From Lysobacterales bacterium (GTDB taxonomy: Bacteria > Pseudomonadota > Gammaproteobacteria > Xanthomonadales > SZUA-5), in NCBI GenBank assembly GCA_019187485.1, contig JABAQR010000026.1, positions 1 to 64,000 on the forward strand: 64,000 bases of DNA, read 5' to 3'. Position 1 is the first letter of the stretch. Each line of letters begins with the position of its first letter. The position numbers and the translations under genes are program-made. Positions 28,480 through 38,271 of this stretch are shown here, in pieces. Below the pieces are notes generated by a model that saw only the letters and a list, made by a program, of their open reading frames with translations, was not told where the DNA came from and did no database searches.

Positions 28480-30684
28480 TCATGTGGCCTGCGGTCGAAG
28501 TAGCCTGAGGCCGTTGAGGACGACGATCAAGCTGGTGCCCATGTCGGCAAACACAGCCATCCACATGGTGCCCATGCCGACCACGGTCAGGCCGAGGAAA
28601 ATCGCCTTGACGCCGAGCGCCAGCGCGATGTTTTGCTTCAACACCGCAGCGGTGGCTTTGGAGAGCCGAACGAACTCGGGAATCTTTCGCAGGTCGTCAT
28701 CCATGATGGCGACGTCGGCGGTTTCGATCGCGGTGTCGGTACCGGCGGCTCCCATCGCAAAGCCGATGTCGGAACGCGCCAATGCAGGTGCGTCGTTGAT
28801 GCCGTCGCCGACCATGCCGACCAGGCCCTCCCTGCCGATCATCGCGGCAATCGCGGTGACCTTGTCCTCGGGCAACTGATTGCCTTTGGCGTCGTCGATA
28901 TTCACCTGCTTGGCGATGGCGGCTGCAGTGTGCTGGTTGTCGCCGGACAGCATCAGCGTCTTGATGCCGAGTGCGTGCAACTGCCCGATGGCCTCACGGC
29001 TGGATTCCTTGACCGTGTCGGCGACGCCGAACAGGGCCAGCACTGCCTGTTCGCTGGCAACCAGCACGGCGGTCTTTCCCTGCAATTCCAGCACATTCAG
29101 GCGCGCTTCGAGGGCACTGCCGCAGAGCTTCAGTTCTTCGATCAGGCGGTGATTGCCGAGATGGAAAAGCCGCCCGCCGATGCGCCCTTTGACGCCGCGA
29201 CCCAGCAAGGCCTCGAACGCATCGACCGCCTGGATCGTGACGGTCCTGGCCTGCTGCGACTCTGCGACCGCTTTGGACACCGGATGATCCGAGCGTGAGG
29301 CCAGGCTGACGGCGATGGTCAACGCGTCCCGTTCGGCCCCGGACACCAGCTCGAAATCCGTGAGCGCGGGTTTGCCGACAGTGATCGTGCCGGTCTTGTC
29401 GAGTGCCAGCCACTTCATGTGCCGGCCCTGCTCGAGGTAGACACCGCCCTTGATCAGGATGCCGCGGCGCGCCGCAGCGCTGAGGCCGCTGACAATGGTG
29501 ACAGGCGTCGAAATGACCAGCGCGCACGGACAAGCGATGACCAGCAACACCAGGGCCTTGTAGATCCAGGCCAGCCAGTCGCCGCCGAGCAACAGCGGTG
29601 GCCCGAGGGCGCACAGGAACGCAACGGCGAAAACCACGGGCGTGTACACGCGGGCAAATTGATCGACAAAGCGTTGCGTCGGCGCCCTTGTTCCCTGCGC
29701 GGATTCGACCGCGTGGATGATGCGCGCGAGCGTCGATTCATCCGCCTTGGCGGTCACCGTGAATTCCAGTTCGCCGCTCTGGTTGATGGAGCCGGCAAAC
29801 AGCGAATCGCCTACGGTCTTGTCGACCGGGACACTCTCGCCGGTGATCGGCGACTGGTCGACGGCGGAATGGCCGGCGCTGACGATGCCGTCCAGCGCCA
29901 CGCGCTCGCCGGGTTTCAAGCGCACCGCACTGCCGAGGGCCACTGTGCGCGCCACCACCGTCTGCCAACTGCCATCCGTCTGACGCACGGTCGCGATGTC
30001 CGGGGTCATCGCCATCAACCCGCGAATGGCATTGCGAGCGCGATCGAGGGACGCCGCTTCGATCCGTTCCGCGAGGGCAAACAGCACGATCACCATCGCC
30101 GCTTCCGGCCATTGTCCGATCAACATCGCTCCGGTGACGGCAATGCTCATCAGCGCATTGATGTTGAGCGTGAGGTTGCGAATCGCGATCCAGCCCTTGC
30201 GGTAGGTGCCAAGACCGGCCAGGGCAAGGGCTGCAAGCGACAGCGCTGCGGGCAGGAAGGGCGTTGCCAGACCAAACCACTCGGCCGCTTCCGAGACCAG
30301 CGCCGCTGCGCCCGCGATAGCCAGTGGCCACCACGACTCCCGGGGTTCCGCTGGCGCAACGGCCAGCGCTTCGCTGGGTGCGCCGGACACCGCGGGCTCC
30401 GCCTCCATGCCCAACGAGGCCACCGCTTCGATGATCGGATCGATGCTCGACAGCGAATGCTGCACCGTCAACTGGCGGCGCATCAGGTCAAAACTGAGGT
30501 CGACCACGCCCGGCATTCCGGCCAGGCGCTTGCGCAGCAGCGCTTCTTCAGTCGGGCAATCCATCGCCTCGATCCTGAAGATCGATTCCAGCAGCTTGGT
30601 GTCGACAGCCTCGGCGCCGTGGCGCGGCGCCCCGACTAAAGCGCCAGACGCCGCAGCGCCGCGTTTCTCGTGGTCATCGTTCAT
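28480..30684 (-). CDS. Zn/Cd/Pb-type P1B-ATPase
   Basis: 734 residues. The N-terminus has an HMA-like domain with FRIEAMDCPTEEALLRKRL (about 36-54). The membrane metal site is ACPCALVISTP, the serine-threonine version typical of ZntA/CadA Zn, Cd and Pb pumps rather than Cu pumps (which end LATP). Other motifs are TGESVPV, DKTGTITVG (phosphorylated Asp), DHPVSKAV and [10 protein letters not shown]. It exports divalent cations from the cytoplasm. It follows the PII-like gene by 12 bp in the czc operon. Confidence 0.9.
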   Translation of the reverse strand: MNDDHEKRGAAASGALVGAPRHGAEAVDTKLLESIFRIEAMDCPTEEALLRKRLAGMPGVVDLSFDLMRRQLTVQHSLSSIDPIIEAVASLGMEAEPAVSGAPSEALAVAPAEPRESWWPLAIAGAAALVSEAAEWFGLATPFLPAALSLAALALAGLGTYRKGWIAIRNLTLNINALMSIAVTGAMLIGQWPEAAMVIVLFALAERIEAASLDRARNAIRGLMAMTPDIATVRQTDGSWQTVVARTVALGSAVRLKPGERVALDGIVSAGHSAVDQSPITGESVPVDKTVGDSLFAGSINQSGELEFTVTAKADESTLARIIHAVESAQGTRAPTQRFVDQFARVYTPVVFAVAFLCALGPPLLLGGDWLAWIYKALVLLVIACPCALVISTPVTIVSGLSAAARRGILIKGGVYLEQGRHMKWLALDKTGTITVGKPALTDFELVSGAERDALTIAVSLASRSDHPVSKAVAESQQARTVTIQAVDAFEALLGRGVKGRIGGRLFHLGNHRLIEELKLCGSALEARLNVLELQGKTAVLVASEQAVLALFGVADTVKESSREAIGQLHALGIKTLMLSGDNQHTAAAIAKQVNIDDAKGNQLPEDKVTAIAAMIGREGLVGMVGDGINDAPALARSDIGFAMGAAGTDTAIETADVAIMDDDLRKIPEFVRLSKATAAVLKQNIALALGVKAIFLGLTVVGMGTMWMAVFADMGTSLIVVLNGLRLLRPQAT

Positions 30685-30696
30685 CCGTTGCGCGCC

Positions 30697-31017
30697 TCAG
30701 TCGCGCGAATCGATGGGGAATGCCGCATCGACGCTGCTGACATAGACAAAGCCGGCATCGCGTTTGCCGGTCCGGCCGTGCTGGCGCACCAGAGCAACCG
30801 CGGTGTCCACCTGGTCGTCCTCGCAGAACAGTTCGATCTGGATCTCCGAGGTCACCTGCTCGCCAAGTTCGACGGAGTACTCCTGCTCGCGCGCCGATAG
30901 CGCGTGCAGCAGGCCCTTGACGTCGATCAGTCCGATCCGCGTGAACCCTGCCTCACGCAAGTTGTGCACGATGTCGGCGACGCGGCCCCGATGCACGAAT
31001 GCCTTGATCTGCTTCAT
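30697..31017 (-). CDS. PII-like signalling protein linked to cation efflux
   Basis: 106 residues from the ATG at 31017 (MKQIKAFVHRGRVADIVHNL). The fold pattern is PII/GlnB-like: an opening beta strand, a T-loop region (LLHALSAREQEYSVELGEQV) and a second strand IQIELFCEDDQVDTAVALV. The T-loop lacks the usual Tyr51 uridylylation motif. Its start overlaps the czcA stop by 4 bp, so it is coupled to the pump. PII-like proteins near RND genes may sense metal or nucleotide state; the exact role is inference. Confidence 0.75.
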   Translation of the reverse strand: MKQIKAFVHRGRVADIVHNLREAGFTRIGLIDVKGLLHALSAREQEYSVELGEQVTSEIQIELFCEDDQVDTAVALVRQHGRTGKRDAGFVYVSSVDAAFPIDSRD

Positions 31018-34000
31018 GGTGACGCCTCCTCCAATGCAGCACGCCGTTCGGCACGGTTCTCCAGCCACTCGTAAAGCACCGGCAGCAGTAACAGGGTGAG
31101 CAGGGTCGATGTGATCAGCCCGCCGACGACCACCGTGGCCAATGGTCGTTGGGTTTCCGCGCCCACCCCGGTGGAAATCAGCATCGGCACCAGACCCAGG
31201 ACGGCCACGCTCGCGGTCATCAACACCGGTCTCAGGCGCAAGGTGGTGCCTTGCACGACGGCCTCGCGAACCGACAAGCCCTTGTCGCGTAGCTCGTTCA
31301 AGAAGCTGACCAGCACGATGCCGTTGAGCATGGCTACGCCGAACACGGCGATGAAGCCGATCGCCGAGGGTACCGAGAGGTACTGGCCGGTCAGGAACAG
31401 CGCCAGCAGGCCACCGATGGTCGCGAAGGGAACATTGGCCAGAATCAGGGCCGCGTACTTGACCGAGTTGAACGCGGTGTAGAGCAGCACGAAGATGAAG
31501 AAGATGGTGACCGGAACAATCACCGCCAGCTTGGTCAGCGCGCGCTGCTGATTTTCGAAAGCGCCGCCCCACTCGATCCAGTAGCCCGCGGGCAGATCCG
31601 CCTTCTGTTCGATCGCAGCAGAGGCTTCCTTGACGAAACTGTCGACATCGCGACCGCGCACATCCATCTGGATCACCGCGTAACGCTGCAACTGCTCGCG
31701 GCGGACGAAGGAGTAACCCTCGGCGATGGTGACCTCGGCGACTTCCGAGAGCGGCACCAGCGCACCGGTCGCGGTGCGCAACGGAATCCGCCGCAGCGCC
31801 TCGATCGAGTTGCGCGTTGCATCCTCCAGCCGCACCGAGATATCGAAGCGCTTGACGCCATCGAGCAGCACGCTCACCGGCTCACCGCCGAGGCCATTGC
31901 GGACGATGGTCAGCACCTCCTCGGCGTTCATGCCGTGGCGGGCGAGTTCCTGACGGTTGACCTCGATCTGGATCTGCGGCTTGCCGATGTTGGCTTCAAG
32001 CGAGAGATCGGCCACGCCCGGAATGCCTTCGAGGACTTCCTTCAACTCTGCGCTGATGCGATCGAGTTCCTTCAGGTCCTCGCCGTACAGCTTCAATGCG
32101 AGGGTCGCACGTACGCCCGAAATCAACTCTTCGACGCGCATCTGGATCGGCTGGGTGTAGCTCGGCACGGTGTTCGGTACCACCTCTTCGAGCTTCTCCT
32201 TCATCAACTCTTCCAACTCCTTGATGTCGCGCCCTGGCGTCCATTGATCGAGCGGTGTCAGCGCCGTGTAGATCTCCATGTAGTTGACGTCGGCGGTTTC
32301 GCCCTTCTCGGCGCGACCGATCATCGCCAGGGTGGTATCGACCTCCGGGAATTTCTTGAAGGCATCGGCGATGCGCTTGCTGGTCTCGATAGAGGTGTCG
32401 AGCGACGTCGACGGAATGCCGGTCACGCGCCACATGATCGAGCCTTCCTGCAACTGCGGCATGAACTCCTTGCCGAGGAAGGGGAACAGCGCGAGGCTGC
32501 CGACCAGGGCGACCATCGCGAAGGTGACGACCACGCCTTTTCTCACCAGCGCATGCCCAAGCAAGGGCACATAGATGCGCTTGACGGCGCGCACCAGCCA
32601 GGTGTCGCGCTCTTCCTTGGGCTTGAGGATCAGCGCCGCCAGGACCGGGATCAGGGTCAGGGCAAGGATCAGCGAACCGGCCATCGCGAAGGCGATGTTG
32701 AAGGCCATCGGCTTGAACATCTTGCCCTCGAGGCCTTCGAGGCTGAACAGCGGCAGGAACACCACGATGATGATGATGATCGCGAACGCGATCGGATTGG
32801 CGACCTCGCGCGCCGCGGCAAGCACGGCCGAAGTTCGATCCACCGGACCACCGTGCTCGCGGCGTTCGGCCATGATGCGAAAGGCATTTTCGACGATCAC
32901 CACGGCGCCATCGACCATCATGCCGATGCCGATGGCGAGGCCCGCAAGCGACATCAGGTTCGCCGACAGTCCGAACTGCTGCATGCCGATGAACGCGATC
33001 AGCATGGCCATTGGCAGCGCCACGATCACCACCACGGCAGATCGGAACTCACCCAGAAACAGGAACAGGATGATGGCGACCAGGATCGAGCCCTCGATCA
33101 AGGCCCAGACGGCGGTACTCACCGCCTTGTTGACCAGCTCGGTGCGCGCATAGATGGGCTTGATGTCGACACCTTCGGGCATCGCATCACGGACAATGCC
33201 GAGCTTGCCCTCGACCGCTTCGACCACCGCTTTGGCGTTTTCACCCAGTCGCGCCAGCGCCATGCCGAGCACCACTTCTTCACCATCGCGGGTGACCGCA
33301 CCAAAGCGCGGCGCCGGCGCCTCGACCACGCGTGCGACATCGCGCACGTAGACCGGGACGCCGTCTTCCGCCTTGAGCACGATCGCGCCGATGTCCTCGG
33401 CCGACTTGACCAGACCGAGGCCGCGCACCAGGTACTGCTCGGCGCCGACGTCCATGACGTTGCCGCCGACCTGGCCGTTGTTGATCGGCAGCGCATCGAG
33501 CACGTCGCCGAAGCCCAGCCCGCGCGCGTAAAGCCGCTGTGGGTCGATCAGCACCTGGAATTCGCGCTCGCCGCCGCCCCAGGACATCACATCATCGACG
33601 CCCGGAGCCGTGCGCAACACCAGCCGGACGATCCAGTCCTGCAGCGTGCGCAGGTCCATGTCGCTGACCTGCTCCTCGCTGACGCCGGGCTTGCGCTCGA
33701 CCGTGTACCAGAGCACCTGACCCAGACTCGCAGTATTCGGTCCCATCGACGGTTTGCCAAAGCCCTCGGGCAGGCGGTCGCCGACTTCCTGGAGCCTCTC
33801 GTTGACCAGCTGACGCGCGAAATAAATGTCCATGTCGTCTTCGAAATAGACCGAGACATAGGACAAGCCGAAAAGACTCACGGAGCGGATTTCTTGCACC
33901 TTGGGCAGTCCGGCCAATGCCGATTCGACCGGAAAGGTCATGAGTTGTTCGACGTCTTCGGCCGCGAGGCCCGGCGACTCGGTATAGATATTGACCTGCA

Positions 34001-34133
34001 CCGGCGTCACATCCGGAAAGGCATCGATCGGGACCGTGTTGACCGCACGCAGCCCGAGGAATCCGATCACCAGGAACCCGATCAACACCAGAAATTTGTA
34101 GCGCAGCGAAACTTCGACCAAGGCATTCAGCAT
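31014..34133 (-). CDS. czcA: CzcA-type heavy-metal RND efflux pump
   Basis: 1039 residues. The N-terminus DAFPDVTPVQVNIYTESPG and VRSVSLFGLSYVSVYFEDDMD-like region (EIRSVSLFGLSYVSVYFEDD) distinguish the Czc/Cnr/Ncc group from CusA. It should export Zn, Co, Cd or Ni from the periplasm, driven by protons. It has the full RND length, with two periplasmic loops and about 12 helices. It is downstream of czcB by 145 bp and coupled to the PII-like gene. Confidence 0.92.
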   Translation of the reverse strand: MLNALVEVSLRYKFLVLIGFLVIGFLGLRAVNTVPIDAFPDVTPVQVNIYTESPGLAAEDVEQLMTFPVESALAGLPKVQEIRSVSLFGLSYVSVYFEDDMDIYFARQLVNERLQEVGDRLPEGFGKPSMGPNTASLGQVLWYTVERKPGVSEEQVSDMDLRTLQDWIVRLVLRTAPGVDDVMSWGGGEREFQVLIDPQRLYARGLGFGDVLDALPINNGQVGGNVMDVGAEQYLVRGLGLVKSAEDIGAIVLKAEDGVPVYVRDVARVVEAPAPRFGAVTRDGEEVVLGMALARLGENAKAVVEAVEGKLGIVRDAMPEGVDIKPIYARTELVNKAVSTAVWALIEGSILVAIILFLFLGEFRSAVVVIVALPMAMLIAFIGMQQFGLSANLMSLAGLAIGIGMMVDGAVVIVENAFRIMAERREHGGPVDRTSAVLAAAREVANPIAFAIIIIIVVFLPLFSLEGLEGKMFKPMAFNIAFAMAGSLILALTLIPVLAALILKPKEERDTWLVRAVKRIYVPLLGHALVRKGVVVTFAMVALVGSLALFPFLGKEFMPQLQEGSIMWRVTGIPSTSLDTSIETSKRIADAFKKFPEVDTTLAMIGRAEKGETADVNYMEIYTALTPLDQWTPGRDIKELEELMKEKLEEVVPNTVPSYTQPIQMRVEELISGVRATLALKLYGEDLKELDRISAELKEVLEGIPGVADLSLEANIGKPQIQIEVNRQELARHGMNAEEVLTIVRNGLGGEPVSVLLDGVKRFDISVRLEDATRNSIEALRRIPLRTATGALVPLSEVAEVTIAEGYSFVRREQLQRYAVIQMDVRGRDVDSFVKEASAAIEQKADLPAGYWIEWGGAFENQQRALTKLAVIVPVTIFFIFVLLYTAFNSVKYAALILANVPFATIGGLLALFLTGQYLSVPSAIGFIAVFGVAMLNGIVLVSFLNELRDKGLSVREAVVQGTTLRLRPVLMTASVAVLGLVPMLISTGVGAETQRPLATVVVGGLITSTLLTLLLLPVLYEWLENRAERRAALEEASP

Positions 34134-34278
34134 GATGCACCTGCTTCGCGCGGGTGGGCGGGTGCTTGCTCTGGTGCACTAACTACGCACTTGGAGAGTG
34201 GAGCCTGCGCCACTGCGCTCGCAATTGCGGCCATGGGTGCTCCTACAGCGGCCGTTCCCACAAGGGCCAGTTCAATGC

Positions 34279-35475
34279 TCATTCGTCCTCCCCAATCTGC
34301 GACTTGAGCTGGCGCGACTTGAGCGTGAATGCGCCTTCGATGGCGACACTGTCGCCCGGGCTGAGGCCTGCCCCAACGACGGTGAAGCCACCGACGACGG
34401 CTCCGACCTGCACTTCGACTGGCTCGACGCCGTCTGAAGTCCGGCGAAACACGACCGTTTCGCCCTCCAACTGCACGAGTGCGCCGGTGGGCACCGCTAG
34501 CTGCATTTCGCCGTCGCCGCCGACCTTGAGCAGCGCGTCGACGTAATCGCCAGAGTGCAATCGATCACCGATGTTCGCGACTTCAATGCGCACGATCGCG
34601 TTGCGTGTCGCCTCGGCGGTGCGGTGGGCTTGTTGGGTGACTCTGCCTGGAAGCCTGGCGCCCTCGACAACGATCGTGGCCTCGGTGCCGACCTGGACGC
34701 GGCGTGCGGTTTCTGGAGTCAGTTTCGCGTCGACCCACACGATCGACTCATCGACCAGTCGGAACAGCGTGTGTCCCGGTTCGACGCGCTCACCGACCGT
34801 GAACGCGTCTTCGGTGATGCGCCCGTCGTGCGGCGCGGACAACGAGAACTGGCCGCCGCCGCCATTTCCGCCAATGCCATAGGCACGGGCCTTGGCGCGC
34901 GCCTGCTCCACGGCAATCCGCGCCTCGGAATAGCGGCGGCCGGAAACGGCCTCCTCGCCCAGCGCAGACACGCGCTTCCATTCCTGCTCGGCCAGTTGCA
35001 ATTCGCCTTGCGCCTGCGCGACCTCGACGCTCGAAAGCGTCACCAGCAGCGTCCCGGCCTTGACCTCGTCGCCCAGCCGCGCGTGGCGTTTGACCACCAG
35101 TCCCGGAATGCTCGGCGTGATCAATGTGGTCCCGTAGGCGTTTTCCAGCACTTCGCCCGGCGCGCGCAGTTCTTCGCCGAGCGCCATCGGCGCCAGGGTC
35201 TCGAAGCGCACGCCGGCAGCTTCGAGCTGCTCGGCGGACATGGTCAATGGTGACGCTTCCTCATCCTCGTGACTTTCTTCGCCTTCCGTGTGCTCGTCGT
35301 GGCCACCGTCAGACTCATCTTCATGGCCCTTCTCGCTGTCCTCGTGCTCATCGTGTCCCTGCGTCGCCGCGGCTGAGGCACCGTCTCTCGGCGCCTCGCC
35401 CTGATCAGCAGAACAAGCGCCCAGCAGCGTCAGTGCGGCCAACAGGCCGAGCAATATCCATCGTTGCGAAATCAT
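34279..35475 (-). CDS. czcB: CzcB-type periplasmic adaptor lipoprotein
   Basis: 398 residues. A lipobox (LLAALTLLGAC, Cys near 21) is followed by an unusually acidic His-rich linker (DEHEDSEKGHEDESDGGHDE, about 42-61) that should bind divalent cations. The rest is the membrane-fusion fold: barrel-sandwich strands, a hairpin (VEVAQAQGELQLAEQEW) and a C-terminal beta domain. It links CzcA to CzcC. The start overlaps the czcC stop by 4 bp. Confidence 0.9.
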   Translation of the reverse strand: MISQRWILLGLLAALTLLGACSADQGEAPRDGASAAATQGHDEHEDSEKGHEDESDGGHDEHTEGEESHEDEEASPLTMSAEQLEAAGVRFETLAPMALGEELRAPGEVLENAYGTTLITPSIPGLVVKRHARLGDEVKAGTLLVTLSSVEVAQAQGELQLAEQEWKRVSALGEEAVSGRRYSEARIAVEQARAKARAYGIGGNGGGGQFSLSAPHDGRITEDAFTVGERVEPGHTLFRLVDESIVWVDAKLTPETARRVQVGTEATIVVEGARLPGRVTQQAHRTAEATRNAIVRIEVANIGDRLHSGDYVDALLKVGGDGEMQLAVPTGALVQLEGETVVFRRTSDGVEPVEVQVGAVVGGFTVVGAGLSPGDSVAIEGAFTLKSRQLKSQIGEDE

Positions 35476-36761
35476 CGGATCAGGTCTCCAGAAACAGGGG
35501 GCATGCCGGTCCAGTCATCGAGACGACCGGCTGCAGAAAGATGGTCGAGCGTTGCGCGCAGCAATTCGCCGCGCAGCTCAGCGCCGGCGAGTGCGGTATC
35601 GAGTGCCTGCTTGAGCTGCACCAGATAGTCGGAGGTGCTGAGTTCCCCGGCCTTCCACAGGCGTTCCAGCAGTTCCGCGCGTTCGCCCGTCGCACTGGCG
35701 CCGCTCGATTGCCATTGCTTCCAGGCATCCAGCAACGCGACATAAACCTCGGCGGATTGTTGCGCTCGTGCCCGCAGCTCCAGTTCCACGAAGCGGACCT
35801 GTGCGGCAAGGCTGTCGGCATCGCCGCGGGCCGCATCGACTTCGGCACGGAAGTCGTTGCGGACATGCAGCGGAATCGACACCGTCAATCCGATCACGGG
35901 CTCGGTATCGAAGCCGGTGTCGACCTGGCCACCACGCAGGCTGACCGTTGGATCGGCGCGCCGATCGCGTTCTGCCGAAACGACGCGTGCCTCGGCCGCG
36001 AGACTCTGGTTTGCCGCCAGGACTGCTTCAGGCAGCGCGGCAATCCGCGAATCGTCGATCCGCACGGGCTGCGGAAACGGCACGCCGCTGGCGTCAGGGG
36101 GAACCACTGAAGGATCGCCGCCAGCGATCCGCATCGCCGCACGCGCCTGCGCCGCCTGACCCGTCAGCGTCGCAGACTGCACGCGGGCCTCTTCTCGGGC
36201 GAGCAGGGCGAGGTCGCGTTCCAGCGTCGAAACATCACCGACGCGGAGCTGCCGCTCGGCGAGGTCGGCAAAGCGCTCGATCAGCGACAGCTGACGGCTC
36301 GCGATTTCGGCGCGTTCGGTAGCAGTACCTAGCGCAAACCACGCGCTCAGCCATTGCTGCTGGAAGTCGCGCCGGGCGAGTGCGTAGCGCGCCCCGGCGA
36401 CCGCCAGTTCAGCGCTGCCGAGGTCGGATCGGGCGCGTCGCTTGCCGCCGATATCGAGGGTCAGCGAGATACCCGCTTCGACGGTATCGACGTCCGCACG
36501 TTCCGCGCCGAACTCGATTTCCGGGTTGTAAACGGGCTGGCCAGCCGCACGGGCGCGAGCCTGCGCGGCGCTGAGTTCGCGGCTCGCCACTTCTGCAGTG
36601 GGATGCCGCGCCCACGCGGCCTGGAGCGCAGCCTGGGCGTTTTCCGGGAGTCGTCCGGATGTGTCAGGGCTTGTCCCTTCGCTCTGTCTGTGCGCCTGGG
36701 TCGGGGCCACAAGGAAAAACAGCAGCACTGCGCCAATGCGCAGGCATAACGAGGTTCGCAT
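35472..36761 (-). CDS. czcC: CzcC-type outer-membrane channel
   Basis: 429 residues: Sec signal peptide (LRIGAVLLFFLVAPTQAH) and two TolC/OEP helical repeats (about 40-410). YNPEIEFGAERADVDTVEAG, with a short strand before the loop, is common in CzcC. It is the first gene of the minus-strand czcCBA operon; a short Cys/His protein gene lies 63 bp upstream. Confidence 0.87.
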   Translation of the reverse strand: MRTSLCLRIGAVLLFFLVAPTQAHRQSEGTSPDTSGRLPENAQAALQAAWARHPTAEVASRELSAAQARARAAGQPVYNPEIEFGAERADVDTVEAGISLTLDIGGKRRARSDLGSAELAVAGARYALARRDFQQQWLSAWFALGTATERAEIASRQLSLIERFADLAERQLRVGDVSTLERDLALLAREEARVQSATLTGQAAQARAAMRIAGGDPSVVPPDASGVPFPQPVRIDDSRIAALPEAVLAANQSLAAEARVVSAERDRRADPTVSLRGGQVDTGFDTEPVIGLTVSIPLHVRNDFRAEVDAARGDADSLAAQVRFVELELRARAQQSAEVYVALLDAWKQWQSSGASATGERAELLERLWKAGELSTSDYLVQLKQALDTALAGAELRGELLRATLDHLSAAGRLDDWTGMPPVSGDLIR

Positions 36762-36824
36762 GGTCGTCCTTCATGATTCGCAACGTCAGGCGCGCGAACG
36801 CGCGCCGATCAGGCGGATGTCATG

Positions 36825-37196
36825 TCAGACGGCAGCAGGGGGTCGCAGAGCTTCTTCGAGGAGCGCGCTGGTGTGCAGCCACGAGAGGCTGGCGATGGCG
36901 TCGTGAGCGGACAAATCCGCCAGGGCTGGCAGGTGTACGGCGGGCAGTGCGGCAAAATGTGGGCACACGCAATGACTGCAGGCACTGGTGTGCAGAACTT
37001 GCTGGCCGGCGCCCGAGTTGTCATTGTCCAATGCATCGACGACGATGGTCGTCGAGCCCGAATCCGCGCGCAGATCGTGGTCCACGCACGCAGCCACGCC
37101 GATGCTCTGCACCAGGATCAGCAACAACATGACCAGCGCGGGCCAGCGCATGGCCCGAAATCGCGCAAGTCCTGAACGGGAGCGTGGCGTCAGCAT
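36825..37196 (-). CDS. Short Cys/His exported protein (copy C)
   Basis: 123 residues with a hydrophobic export segment (MRWPALVMLLLILVQSIGVAA), then CVDHD and a loop HTSACSHCVCPHFAALP with three Cys and two His (about 68-84). Its size and position, just before the efflux channel, match the small Cys/His proteins found before copper and czc operons. Periplasmic metal binding or leader-type regulation is inferred. Confidence 0.58.
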   Translation of the reverse strand: MLTPRSRSGLARFRAMRWPALVMLLLILVQSIGVAACVDHDLRADSGSTTIVVDALDNDNSGAGQQVLHTSACSHCVCPHFAALPAVHLPALADLSAHDAIASLSWLHTSALLEEALRPPAAV

Positions 37197-37275
37197 TCGC
37201 GCAGGTTAGTCGACCTTGGTCCCCGTACACAATTACATTGATGCGAATGGATTGCATCCGTACAGGTTGAGAGCC

Positions 37276-38217
37276 TCACGCCGACAGTCTTCGGGTCAGC
37301 GCGACAATGCCGAGGAATGCAAATCCAAGGATCAGCATGCCGACGGATTTCGATCCCAGGGCCGAGACTTCCTGCGGCAATGGCTCTGCTGCTGCGGGAC
37401 ATTGCGGCGGGGTGAGTGCGAGGCTTTCTATACCGGGCGTGGTCGGGCTGATCAGGTTCTCCCGCCCTGTGGCCAAATCGATACGGTAGACGCGGCTGGG
37501 GACTGCGCCACCTTCCTCAACAACAGCCCACAGTCGACCGTCAGCATCGAATCCGATGCCCCCGTCGTTGAATCGCGCCGTGTCGGAAAAGTTTCCGATC
37601 GGTAGTGCAGTTCCGCTGACAAGATCAATCGAGTAAATGCCCTCGTCGCCTTCAGAACCCAAGCCGACCATCAGATCGCCGTACACAGCAAGATCAGTGA
37701 TCTTGTAGCCCAACGCGCCAAGGGCACCGATCGGCGTAGCCCGTCCACTGCTCGGGTCGATGCGATAGAGCGTCTTGCTGACTTCGCCGGACATGAACGC
37801 CGTGCCGTCACATGCGAATGTCAACCCAAGATCCAGCCCGGCGGTGATTCCCGTCGGTAGCCCGAGGTTGCCGATCTGGCTTCCAGGAATCGCCGCGCGG
37901 AGCGTAGCAATGTCGATCCGGAAGAATGTCTTGGTGCCGTCGTCTACCGCCCATAGCTGGCCTTCTGGATCAAGCGCGAGTCCTTCCACATCCAGAAACG
38001 GCGCGGCCGCGCTGCCCAAACGAAGCGATCCCATGTCCTCAAATTCACCCGTCGTCAGGTCAACGCGAAGGAGATGATCGTGCTGCGACTCTGAAAAACT
38101 GTCGGAATTGATCGCATATGCAAGCGGCTCAGCGCAGGCAGACTGGGTAACGAGCAGCACGGCTGCAATCACGGGACATAACACGCGCCAAGCGTGCAGA
38201 GCGGACAACGGATTCAT
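37276..38217 (-). CDS. Secreted beta-propeller-like protein with C-terminal sorting-type helix
   Basis: 313 residues. Signal peptide (VIAAVLLVTQSACAEP), then repeated strands with the pattern LYRIDPSSGRATPIGALG, YSIDLVSGTALPIGNF and YRIDLATGRENLISP, like a DUF4394/SMP-type propeller that binds ligands or sugars. The C-terminus (LGSKSVGMLILGFAFLGIVALTRRLSA in parts: one helix then RR) resembles an IPTL/PEP-CTERM sorting tail, but the signature tripeptide is absent. The link to metal resistance is positional only. Confidence 0.62.
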   Translation of the reverse strand: MNPLSALHAWRVLCPVIAAVLLVTQSACAEPLAYAINSDSFSESQHDHLLRVDLTTGEFEDMGSLRLGSAAAPFLDVEGLALDPEGQLWAVDDGTKTFFRIDIATLRAAIPGSQIGNLGLPTGITAGLDLGLTFACDGTAFMSGEVSKTLYRIDPSSGRATPIGALGALGYKITDLAVYGDLMVGLGSEGDEGIYSIDLVSGTALPIGNFSDTARFNDGGIGFDADGRLWAVVEEGGAVPSRVYRIDLATGRENLISPTTPGIESLALTPPQCPAAAEPLPQEVSALGSKSVGMLILGFAFLGIVALTRRLSA

Positions 38218-38271
38218 GCGGCAACCTCAAATTCACTTCCGAGCACCGCGTCTTGCGCGGCGCACCCGAAT

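Noticed and set aside
31935-34307. Plus-strand open frame of 790 codons
   Set aside because: Antisense to czcA and rich in HRD/DQ repeats from mirrored codons; no domain, no ribosome-binding site.
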